Shown one piece after another: positions 41,334-52,400 of a stretch of 64,000 bases of DNA (its first letter is position 1; each line of letters begins with the position of its first letter). The notes below the pieces were generated by a model. The model had not been told where the DNA came from. It saw only the letters and a list, made by a program, of their open reading frames with translations, and did not search any database. Both the position numbers and the translations under genes were made by a program. This stretch comes from Rhynchopus sp. YZ270_cl-10 (Eukaryota > Euglenozoa > Diplonemea > Diplonemida > Diplonemidae). The stretch is taken from assembly GCA_964035575.1 (NCBI GenBank), contig OZ037903.1, forward strand, positions 1,017,001 to 1,081,000, written 5' to 3'.

Positions 41334-41675
41334 ATGGGTCCGTCGAAGTCTGCGAAGGGAAAGTCGGTTGCCTCCGGAAAGGCTGACAAGAAGACGACTG
41401 GAAGCCAGAAGCGCAAGGGCGCAAAGTCGAACAAGGGCCGTGGTATCACGAAGGGAAGCATCCGCCGTCTGGCCCGCCGTGGAGGGTGCAAGCGTCTTGC
41501 GAGCAGCGTGTACGACGAGGCAAGGGAGATCCTGAGGAACTTCGTTGAGCAGGTGATGAAGGACACCCACGCGCTGATGGAGGTGCGTGAGAACGCCCCT
41601 GCGAAGACGGTGCGTGTGGAGCACATCCTGTACGCCCTGAAGAAGCGTGGCCGCACCCTGTACGTCTCCAAGTAA
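41334..41675 (+). CDS. Divergent histone H4
   Basis: A 113-residue, intronless protein. The fold aligns from about residue 36: KGRGITKGSIRRLARRGGCK, then YDEAREILRNFVEQV and YALKKRGRTLYVSK, against the usual QGITKPAIRRLARRGGVK and YALKRQGRTLYGFGG. The N-terminal tail is about 10 residues longer than usual and does not match [18 protein letters not shown]; acetylation sites equal to K5, K8, K12, K16 and the K20 site cannot be assigned. The start follows ACACACAAA, as in the other histone genes. Confidence 0.9.
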   Translation: MGPSKSAKGKSVASGKADKKTTGSQKRKGAKSNKGRGITKGSIRRLARRGGCKRLASSVYDEAREILRNFVEQVMKDTHALMEVRENAPAKTVRVEHILYALKKRGRTLYVSK

Positions 41676-41969
41676 GCAGACACGTTGTCATGCTGTGAGA
41701 CGCACACCGCCTTTTGTGGTGTACTCTTTTTACTTTTTATCTTTCTTTTGTTCCGAAGCTGTGCTGTTGCCGAGACTAGTCACTAGCTTTCATGCGACAG
41801 CACAGTGGCGTATTTGACGCCCCTATTGTAACACAACCCTACGGCAACACTCCCCTTTTTTTTCCACCCACATCCTTACCTCCACCCACACTACCCACCC
41901 AGCACCCCTCCCTTCCCCTCTAATCTCTCCCCTGCACATCACTCCACCCAGGCATCAGTCTCCTCAACC
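41676..41969. other. Spacer after H4
   Basis: Shortly after the stop ACACC and GGTGT flank a short loop (about 41704-41722), a possible hairpin, not the animal histone stem-loop sequence. The right half is C-rich (CACCCAC) and is probably the leader of the next gene. Confidence 0.4.
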
Positions 41970-43064
41970 ATGGCGCGACGCAAAATCATTGTCGACACCG
42001 ATATGGGCCCTGATGATGCTCTCGCTATATTAGCTATCCTGCGAGACCCTGACGTAGATTTGGTTGCTGTCACCTGCGTCTGGGGTGCCACCGTACTTGA
42101 GAAGGGTGTTGCGAAGTGCTGCAGCCTTCTGCACTGCCTGGACGTGCACAACGTTCCGGTCTACCGGGGTGCCTCTGAAGCATTGATAGAATCGGATCGT
42201 GTAGGCGAAACATATGCAGACCCTGTCTTGCCGGCGTCACCTTTGCAGCCAGCAGCCGGCCACGCAGCGGAGGCGCTTGCCCGCATGCTCCCTTCTAAAC
42301 AGCGTGGTGAAGTATGGCAGCTTCTTGCATTCGGCCCGCTCACTAACATTGCATTGGCGATTCGGCTTTGCCCACAGCTTCTCACCTTTCTTGGAGGCCA
42401 CGGTGTAGATGGGTTTGTTGCTATGGGCGGCGCTTTGGCGAATAAAGGCAATTCCGGGCTGGCATCAGAATTCAACTGGCACTGCGACCCTGAAGCCGCA
42501 ATGGTGGTGACCCAAAGCGTAGGAAGGGTCACACCATTTCGAACACCAAAGCTAGTCTTAGTTCCATGGGAAATGGCGGCAGAGGCGCCACTCTCTTGGC
42601 ACGAATTTGATCAATTACTAGGAAGGGTAGAGGGGAGACCCTTAGGGGTCAGCTGCGCGACGCTCTCGGAGGCACAATGGAACACACGAGATACGTTGCG
42701 AGGGTTGTTGGACACATTGTTCGCTGGGTTTGAAGGGGCGACGAGGGGGAAGTCTTCGAGCTGTTGTGTGATGCCTGTATTGGTGGCGGTCCTGGTAGCC
42801 TTGCATCCATCCTTTGTGACAAGCACGAAGGATACGTATGTGGAATGTGAGCTGACCTCGCACACTGCACGAGGCTGCAGTGTCATAGACTGGTACGGGA
42901 CAGCGCAGAGTATGAAGAAGGAACGGCGCTGGATCAACACCTCGGTGGTCACGTCCACACGACGCGCTGACCTTGTCAATTTTGTCTTCAGTGTCGTAGA
43001 TGGAGTAGCCTTTGACAACCAAGGCAGGGGTCGCGGGAAGAGTGTTGCCGAGCTAGCCTGTTGA
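41970..43064 (+). CDS. Inosine-uridine-type nucleoside hydrolase
   Basis: A 364-residue, intronless protein. It opens with the family signature VDTDMGPDDALA (residues 8-19), whose Asp residues bind calcium and activate water. LAFGPLTNIALAI and AMGGALANKGN follow, then SEFNWHCDPEAA, the usual NxxxDPEA block. Reaction: hydrolysis of the N-glycosidic bond of nucleosides to base and ribose, used in purine or pyrimidine salvage. No signal peptide, so probably cytosolic. The start at 41970 follows a CTCAACC leader, and it puts the signature at the expected distance from the N-terminus. The C-terminal part is less conserved but similar in length to other members. Confidence 0.9.
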   Translation: MARRKIIVDTDMGPDDALAILAILRDPDVDLVAVTCVWGATVLEKGVAKCCSLLHCLDVHNVPVYRGASEALIESDRVGETYADPVLPASPLQPAAGHAAEALARMLPSKQRGEVWQLLAFGPLTNIALAIRLCPQLLTFLGGHGVDGFVAMGGALANKGNSGLASEFNWHCDPEAAMVVTQSVGRVTPFRTPKLVLVPWEMAAEAPLSWHEFDQLLGRVEGRPLGVSCATLSEAQWNTRDTLRGLLDTLFAGFEGATRGKSSSCCVMPVLVAVLVALHPSFVTSTKDTYVECELTSHTARGCSVIDWYGTAQSMKKERRWINTSVVTSTRRADLVNFVFSVVDGVAFDNQGRGRGKSVAELAC

Positions 43065-43469
43065 CGGCATTTTTGCGCAATTCGATGAAACGAAGCCAAA
43101 AAAAAAAAAGTAAAAAAGAGAATTAGAAATATGCACGGACTTTGTTTACACAGAGATTGCAGTGTTTAATTTTACCCTTTTTTTCCTAACTTTTCTCGAG
43201 CTCGCATCTACGTAGAATAACAGAGTCCTTTTTTGTTATCCTCATTTATAAACCACGAAATGGATGGTTCCGCCCCCCGGTTTCCCCGGGCATTTGCACC
43301 AAGGTACACTGTTCACGAGAGGGCTGTTGTATTTAGCCAAACTTTTTCCCCTCCCATCTCCACCACCACCACCACCACCACCTGCTACAGCAACAACCCC
43401 CCCAGACCCTGAAGAGACCACACCGGAGCAAGGCTGAGGGGAGAGGGGGTATTCTTCTCTCTCTTCGTC
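43065..43469. other. Spacer before the giant gene
   Basis: It holds a B element (43253-43345) and a CCA-rich microsatellite (43358-43383). The last ~40 bases before the start are C/T-rich (TTCTTCTCTCTCTTCGTC). Confidence 0.55.
43253..43346 (+). repeat. Family B element upstream of the giant gene
   Basis: ACGAAATGGATGG, a C-rich tract, GCACC-aa-GGTAC (one mismatch in the stem), CACGAGAGGG and TTGTATTTAGCC. It ends about 120 bases before the start codon. Confidence 0.55.
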
Positions 43470-46400
43470 ATGGTGCCATGTGTTCTCGCCTTATGCGTCG
43501 TGCACGCTGTGCTGGAGGGTGAAGGCGGCTCGAAGGGGGCGTTGTTCCATAGAGTGAAGATGCCTTTGTTCAGCGCATTTAATGGGGATGTGTGTGTCCT
43601 TGGGTGTTCAATAGCGAATGATGCGGAGTGTCCGTGCTCTGCGGAGTGTGTGGTGGAGAAGGGGGCCGTTCCGTCGCCGCAGTGCAGACGCAACGTGAAG
43701 GAGTGGTGCTGCAAGCACCCCGACCGTTGCAACCATATGGGACACCGTGAACGTTCCCGCCTCTGCCTGCCCTTCCCTGAGGAGTCGCTCACATACCAAG
43801 GTACCACCGGTGTGCCCAGAACCACCTTCGGGGCATACGTCATACACGCCTCAGTAGCGGAGGACTTCTACCCGGCAGAGCTGGCTACAGCAGAGCCAGA
43901 CTGGGAGGCTCCAGCAGCAACGTGCCCAATGTTTCCGTATGAAGCATACAGCATCAACGGATGGGTGCCGGCCTTAGACCCATATCTCTCGGGAAATGTG
44001 TCGGACCCGATGGAGCCTTCAATGGGTCCAGCAGGGAAGGTCACGGCCCCGGTGAAGCCGAATATCATTCTAGGGTTTGAATCGGTGGTCGATGTGACGT
44101 CGGTTGTGGTGGCGGAGGCATCGAGTCTTGGGAATGTTCGTAGTGTAAGTCTTCTTGTGTCGCCGATTGTTACGGATTTGGAGGCCGGAGAACTGCCAAA
44201 GGAGCGTGATTTCACAAAAGAAATTCTTGTGTACGACGGTGGAGATACGATTGACCCCGAGAAGCATCCTCTCATGGCGACCAGGGATGTGGGCTACCAC
44301 GGCGCGATCTCGCACACCACTGCAGGGCTCGAATGTCTTTCGTGGGGGCACAACTTTTTTGACCATCCATTCAAACCTGAGTCCTGGGAGAGCCGTGGAG
44401 CGGGCTACAGCACCAACTATGGGATGCTCTTTGGGAAGAAAGGTGACGGTGTGGCAGAGCACAACCGCTGTAGAAACCCTGACCAAGACCCGAACGGGGC
44501 ATGGTGCTATGTCTGGGACGAGACGGACGTCTCGCTGGGACTGCCCCCAGGCTTCCCTACCTCACAATGGGAACGCGACGGCTACGACCCGTACCAAGAC
44601 CAGAACTACCAGGACCCATACATGGGCAACCCAGACCCCTATGGGGGTGGTGGTTACGACCCGTACGGAAGCACCGACCCCTATGCATCAGACCCCTATG
44701 CCACAGACCCTTACGCATCAGACCCCTATGGTGGTGGCTCCGACCCATACGGAGGATCCGGAGGAGGAGAGTACTTTGACCCAATGATGGGAGACCCTGG
44801 TACGGGGTATGACCCGTATGGAGGATCTTCCCCTCCCGCCGCATGGACATCGAAGAGGGCGAGGAAGGCGAAGCGAGGGGCGGCTGTGCTGTCGCAGGGC
44901 ACGAAGAAGGCAAAGGCAGACGGGAAGCTGCTGTTTGAAGGGCCAAGGAGGAGGGTGCCGTTGCGTGCGGCTGTTGTGCTGGCGGAATGCACGGCGGACA
45001 ACGTTGTGCTGTTGGGAAGGATACACAAGGGAGTGATGACATGCGAGGATGTGCCAGCATACCTGCAGAAGCACTCAAAGGACGCAAAGCACCGCGGGAA
45101 GAGTAGGTTAGAGATTGTGTACGACATGTGTGAAGGGCGGACGTACAAGACCGCCTGCTGCGACTTCTGCACGCAATACGGCTACACCACCACGCAGGAC
45201 AACAGGGACATGCCAATCATGAAGCAGCGCATCTCCGACATGTTCCCCGTGGATACGACGGGCTTCGGTGTGCTCGTGTGGCCGAAGTTTAAGCACTACT
45301 GCACAGTGCCGCCCGCAGACGCAGACTGCGCCAGAGAGCTTGACATCGCGATCGATACCACAACGCAGATGCACAGCCTAGTGGCCGGGCAGACTGTGAC
45401 CGCCGTGAGGGTTGTGCTCGACCGTCTGGAAAACATATACCAGGGCATCGACAGTGTGCAGCTTTCGGGGACAACGCCGCTGCAGTGCCACGACGATGAG
45501 GTGAACGGACACTGGCAGGAGCCGCTGTGCAAGTGGTGCAAGGTGTCTGATACGGAAGTCTGGAAAGGCGCGTCGTGCACAGCACAGACGTGCGATGGTG
45601 TGGAGGGCTCATGCGTGTTCGGCTTCTGCGACGTGAACGAAAGGTGTCAATGCTTCCGCGGGTACGCAGGCCCGACATGCAGCGTGCAGTGCCCGCTGAA
45701 CGCGACGTCGTACTACCACCTAGGGGACGAACATAACAACGCACTCCCTGTCAACGAGACGGGGGTCTCCACACGGCCCGACCTGCTTGGTGCTATTAAC
45801 CAGTGGACTATCTGCGGTGGGAACGGCTACTGCAACGACGGAATCTCGGGCGACGGCACTTGCAGATGCCGTGGTGGGTTTGCTGGTGTGAACTGCACCA
45901 TCCGTTGCCCCGGCCTTGAGCACAGCACGCACCCGGACACATTCGTCCCCTGCAGTGGACACGGGAAGTGCTACGACGGGGCCGGCGGGAACGCAACCTG
46001 CCAGTGCCACGCACTTTACTTTGGGGAGGACTGCAGCCAGTCGCTGTGCTCGGGGCGGGAGTGCTACCATGGGGTGTGCCTGGACCCTGCGACAGAGGCG
46101 TTGTGCCCACCTTCGCGGGATGGGTGCTACTGTGCGTGCCACGGGAAGGAGAGCTACTCTGAGGCAGCCGTCTACAAGGCAGACTCTGCAGGCAGCAAGG
46201 GCTACTGGGAGGGCACGCAGTGCAACATCTGCCAGGACTCGTACCTCATGCCGGACTGCAAGCGCCGTGCGCGCAAGACAAAATCCTATGTGGGCATCTT
46301 CGAGGCCGACACAGAAGGCACCTTCACCATACACGGCCCAATGTTCCTCGAGCCCTGCTCCGAGCTTGATATCGAGCTCATCCTCGTCTCGGGCGACATC

Positions 46401-49400
46401 GCCTTCGCTGAGATCATGGAGCCAGGCGCGTACTCCGTCTGCATGATGCAGGCCACGGCAGAGCAGCCACTGGCTATGTGCACACCAGACGAATGGGTCA
46501 TCCAATCTTCGCAGAAGACGCTCTACATCCGCACAGAGTCCTACACACCCACAAAGACAAGGTACAAAGTGCGCATTACATACGAACCACGCTGCACAGT
46601 CGACTGCGGTGAGCACGGTCTCTGCTCTAGTGCATCCGAAAACTTTAAACTGCAAAACCCGAACCTCCAGTTCGGTGACGACTTCAACTTTAACAACTTC
46701 TTTGGGCCGGGTATGGGTGGCGACATGGGTGGGTATGGTGACTATGACTACGCCCCGGGCATGGGACCGGATTTGGGCGGCGACTACATGGATGACACTT
46801 ACATGTTCAAGAACAAGCAAAGCAGTGCCAAAGGGACGCAGCAGCGTGCAGCCAAGCATCAGGAGGCGCAGAAGCGGCGGCTTGAAGCGCAGAGGAAGCG
46901 TGAACACTACCAGAAGCAGCGGGACAAGATCCTCGGTAGAGACGCGCACGTCGCGAGCGACGGCGACGCACCGCTGCAGACAGGCAGAAAGCTTCTGGCT
47001 ATCGACGTCGTGTCAACGTGGGATGAGCAAGAAAGCATCGACCTTGCAGCGTTCACTGAAGGGACCACGATCTCCTGCACATCAGGCAAGGCCATGACAG
47101 GGCTGTACGGTGGTATCGACCTCGACATAACCGGTCTCAGTTTCCTCGACTGTGCAACACCACTAGAAAGCACTGGCTACGGCAGCTGCACCAGCATATC
47201 TGCCTTCTCAGCAATGGGGGGTTGGGCTGAGTGTGCGTCGGATGCCTTCATCACAGGGATGACAAGGAGTTCTGATGCAAGTTGTCTGTCTCCTGACTGT
47301 ATTGTGAGCTTCGAATGTTGCACATTCACGTACGATGTCAGTTCGGCACAGTCCAGTGTGACTTCGTCTGACTGGTCTGGCTGTTTCAACGACATGGACT
47401 CTTCGCAGTGCGAGATTGGGAACAGTCATTTCATTCAGGGTCTTTACTCTGAGGGGTGGTCTGGGATTGATGGGATTACGTCTGCAAGGGGGACGCAGCT
47501 TTTGTACGAAAGCTCGGCAGCACCACCAACACCTTCTCCGCCAACTCCTTCGCCACCAACGCCTTCGCCGGGTGTTGTGCCTTCGCCACCACCAGCAGAT
47601 ACCTTTTCACCAGACTCCGGGTACACTACAGCGCCAAACGTTGCACCGCCAACACCATCGCCACCAACACCGTCTCCACCCACACAATCGCCGCCGACAC
47701 CTTCACCGCCAACGCCATCGCCGGGTGCTGTGCCTTCGCCACCACCAGCGGATACCTTTTCACCAGACTCCGGGTACACCACAGCGCCTAACGTTGCACC
47801 GCCAACACCATCGCCACCGACACCGTCTCCACCCACACAATCGCCACCAACACCGTCACCATTGGCACCTCCACCGACACCAGCACCACCGACACCGTCT
47901 CCACCCACACCATCGCCACCAACACCAGCTCCTGACACATCTGTACCTTCTTCAGCAGACACCGTGTCAGTGTATGCCAACTTTGAAAGTATCGACCTTT
48001 CGACACAATTCACCGCTGGTGCCACTGTGTCTTGCTCACCGGGTATGGCCATGACAGGGCTGTACGGTGGCGGTTGCTTGGATATAACCTGTCTGCAATC
48101 CATGGACTGCTCGCCACCTTCTGAAAGCACTGGCTACGGCAGCTGCACCAGCATATCTGCCTTCTCAGCAATGGGGGGTTGGGCTGAGTGTTCGTCGGAT
48201 GCCTTCATCACAGGGATGACAAGGAGTTCTGATGCAAGTTGTCTGTCTCCTGACTGTATTGTGAGCTTCGAATGTTGCACATTCACGTACGATGTCAGTT
48301 CGGCACAGTCCAGTGTGATTTCGTCTGACTGGTCGGGTTGTTTCAACACTATGGGCAGTGCGTTGTGTGAGATTGGGAACAGTCATTTCATTCAGGGTCT
48401 TTACTCTGAGGGGTGGTCTGGGATTGACGGGATTGCGTCTGCAAGGGGGACGCAGCTTTTGTACGAAAGCTCGTCAGTGGCAGCACCACCAACGCCTTCT
48501 CCACCAACTTCACCACCGACACCATTGCCGGGTGTTGTGCCTTCGCCACCACCAGCGGATACCTTTTCACCAGACGTTGTGCCGCCACCGACGCCAGCAC
48601 AAGAGACAGGATACCCACTGTCAACGCCAGAACCACCGACGCCTTCTCCGCCAACTTCACCACCGACACCATCGCCGGGTGCCGTGCCTTCGCCACCACC
48701 AGTGGATAGCTTTTCACCAGACTCCGGGTACACTGCAGAGCCGTACGCAATGCATACTCCGGTGCCGGATACGGATGAACCAATATTCGGTCCAGAGGTT
48801 CCCCCGTTGGGGGAGGTGGGTTGTGGGGTGCAAGTGCCGTTTGGAGGGTACTGTTCGCACGACACCTTCGACGACCGCGGCGTCTGCCAGTGTTACCCAG
48901 GCCAAGTTTGCAAGAGCTACGCCTGCGTGACCGAAGTGCACACATGCAATTATGCCCTGTACTGGGGAGAGACATGCCACTCAAGCATGGTCGAGCTGAA
49001 CGGAATGTGCCACTGCGTGGACCCGAAGACCTGCTCGCCACATATGACGTGTGTGACGACATGCCACGGCGCTGCTGACGCCTCTCCTGTGTGCGAAGGG
49101 CCAAGCAAGCTGGTGGGGTCGCGATGCATCTGCAATGACGACTTTGTGTGCGACCCGTCGTTGGGCATCTGCGTGCCCAGCGAGGTCACCTGCAACCCAA
49201 TGAGCCCGATGCTTGGCACCTCCATTGGACAGTCTTGCTCTGGGGGCGCAGAAGCAAACGTGGCGTCGTCAACGTGTGTGTGTAGGTCAGGAGAGCTCTG
49301 CGACTCATCAAGCTGTGTCACGAAATGCAACCACGTCTCGCAGGGCCGTGACTGTGGCGCACGGACAGACGCAGCCTTGTTTCCGCTCTGTGCGTGTACA

Positions 49401-52400
49401 CCTGGTGCGTCTTGCTCCTCCCATTCGGGTCTATGTGGGAAGGAGGTGCTCTGCGACGAACCCTTTGTCAGCCCTGCAGACACGTGCCACCGTGATACGA
49501 TGCTGGTTGGTGGTTTGTGTGTTTGTTATGTTGGGACGTGCACTGGTGGTACATGCGTTGTGCCGGAGGAAAAGGTTTGCAGCGAGGCTGTTACAGGGGC
49601 GCAGGTGTGTGACTCAAACTCGAGGCCAGTTGACGGGGTGTGCGAGTGTTACGAGGGCACGCACTGCGCAAACTATGAGTGTCTGACGAACTGCAACACG
49701 TACCCAGATAGATACCTTATGTGCGCGAACGGTGCGTCCAACGCGTACGAGGCACCGTACCACTGTGTGTGCTCCAATGCGGATTCTTGTGATGAGGACT
49801 CGGGGAAGTGTCTTGACGCAGTCACGTACGAGTGTGGTGCGGCCCTCCAGAACACGACATGGCAGGTGTGCGCATCCTTCCTGACAGAGGACGCGGGCAC
49901 GTGCTCCTGCACGGCAGGCAACACGTGCTCCTACTACAAGAGCTGCGGGCTTGCCTGCGACTCGGCCATGTCATCCGGCTACGTCTTCAGCAACTGTCTT
50001 GAGGGTGCGTCCTTCAGGCAAGACACCCAGCAGTGTGCCTGCGACGAGGGAACATGCTACGATGGACTGTGCTGGGGAGTGGCCAAGTGTGGTTCCTCTC
50101 TGAAATCAGCGTGGGAGAGGCACACTATGCGTTGCGACACGGACTCAACGCTGACGAACAATGTATGCGTCTGCAATACCGGCACGTGCACTGACCTGGG
50201 CTGCCGCATTGCGTGCAACACCGCGACACACGACATAGTCGCGTGCGTGGCAGGGGCAGCCGCGAAGGACGGTCTGTGCGCATGCGACAGCGGCAGCAAG
50301 TGCATGGAGGGTGCCTGCTACACCGCGTCCGTCGAGTCATGCAACACCGCTATTGACGCTGCGACACAGTCATGTGCGAGTGATGCGGGTCTGCTTCTCA
50401 ACGAGTCCTCCAGCGTTTGCTACTGCGCAGGTGACAATACATGCGTCGACGGGACGTGCTACATTCCGTGTGGGATGACCGGGGCAGGGACATGTGTCCC
50501 GTCAACGGAGGATCGTTGGGGAGATGATGAGACGTGCACCTGCAGTACTGGGTACACGTGTGCGGAGGGGTTGTGTTTGGAGGTCAGGGCCTGTGGCAAT
50601 CGTGTAGTGGTGCCTGCTACGCAGGTGTGTGCGACCGCGACTACGAACGTGCAGGGTGTGTGCACGTGCCTCACAGGCACGGTGTGCAACGAGGACGCAA
50701 CGTGTGTCTCCCCCTGCGAGACGAACGTAACCACCGCCACGTGTGCAGGGTACTCCTACAAGAACACAGACTTCGAGCGTTGCCACTGTACGTCAGGCAC
50801 GCACTGCGCCACCTCCACGCTGTGCGCCCTAGACATCGTCACCAAATGCGGCATCGCCATCGACACTACTTCCCAACAGTGCGCGTCCACACTCACGCTC
50901 TCCGCATCCAGCTGCATCTGCTCCGACGAAACACAGCGTTGTGCTTCTGGATACTGCGTCACAAAGTGTCCGACACAGGCCTGCGAATCGGGCTTCGTCT
51001 GCCACGAATCAAGTGGGGAATGTGTCGTGATTGCGGTGACCACTTGTGAGACGCGCTTGGACGTCACCCTGCAGAAGTGTGGAGGGGGGCTTGAGGTGCA
51101 GAGTGGTAAGTGCCAGTGCAAGTCTGATGCACAACGCACGACGTGCGTCGCAGGCACATGCCACACACCCTGCGAATGTACACACGACCTCTGCCCCGTG
51201 CAGCTGCTCCCCTGCGCACCAGGTGCACGTGGCATTGGGTGTTCCTGCGACGCTGGCCTCATCTGCCACTTCGGCGCCTGCTCCGACCCTTATGCACCAC
51301 TGCCGAACTCCCCTGCGCCGCCAACAGACGCGCCACCGACACTGGCACCACCGCCACCAACGCCAATGCCACCGCCGTGCGCAGACGATCCGGAGGGATG
51401 GCTGATGACGCACACCGGGCTTTTGTGTGCGCAGATCGTGGCCGGGCGTCGTGGTGATGTGTGCAATATGGATTTGCGTGAGATCTTCACAGACATGCCG
51501 TCGGAGAGCTACCGTCTGAAGGGCGTCTGCAAGTCGACCTGCAACTGCTGTGGCTGCGACGAACCGCCGTTTTATGACAGCTGCGGGGCAGTACTGCAGG
51601 TGAACCATTCGTGCGTGTTGAACGCCACCGGCGTGACGTACACAAACAACGCGTCTAACGCGTCTGATTCCACTACATGCGAATGCTCGGGCGACACGCA
51701 GTGTGTGCGGGGCAAGTGCAGGACATTTTGCGATGCAATGCGCACTGCGTATGATCCGCCGTGTGTGAGTTATACGGAGGACGCACATGTTGTTGGGACT
51801 TGTACTTGCGACGCGGGCCAGAACTACCAATGCAGCAACGGGACGTGCACAGGTGGCGTGGCCGGGTGCGGTATGCCTGTGGGCGGGCTTGGGTGCACGG
51901 AGGGCTCTGTCGATATCCACGGGTTGTGCACCTGCGAGCCGGGCATGCTCTGCGACAAGGGCAAGTGCAGCACACGCTGCAACGTGCAGCGCAACAACGC
52001 CACCATGCCGCCCTGCACCGCACGCACCATCTCGCGCGAGCTCCTCTACGGAACGTGCCTCTGCGTCTCGGGCACGGTGTGCTCCTCTGCCGGCACCTGC
52101 ACTGTTGGTCTTGTCCCCGCACGCGACAGCCCCGCTGTGTACGGGTCTTCCCCAGGCTGCGATGTGAGTTCCCCGCCAACATACGCGCCTTCCTGCAACG
52201 ACTGCGACTTCTTTTGGATTCCGTCGCGGTCTGAGTGTCGTGCCTGCTCAATACACAGGGCCGTGCTGACTGCGACGACGGCACGCATGGATGAGCCCGA
52301 CGCCGTGTGGTGCGGCACGCGCTGCCTCGCACCCGAGCTGCTCACTGTCTCCATCTACGAAGGCCCCTTTGTGCTTCCAGAGCTTACTGCAGCGTCGCAC

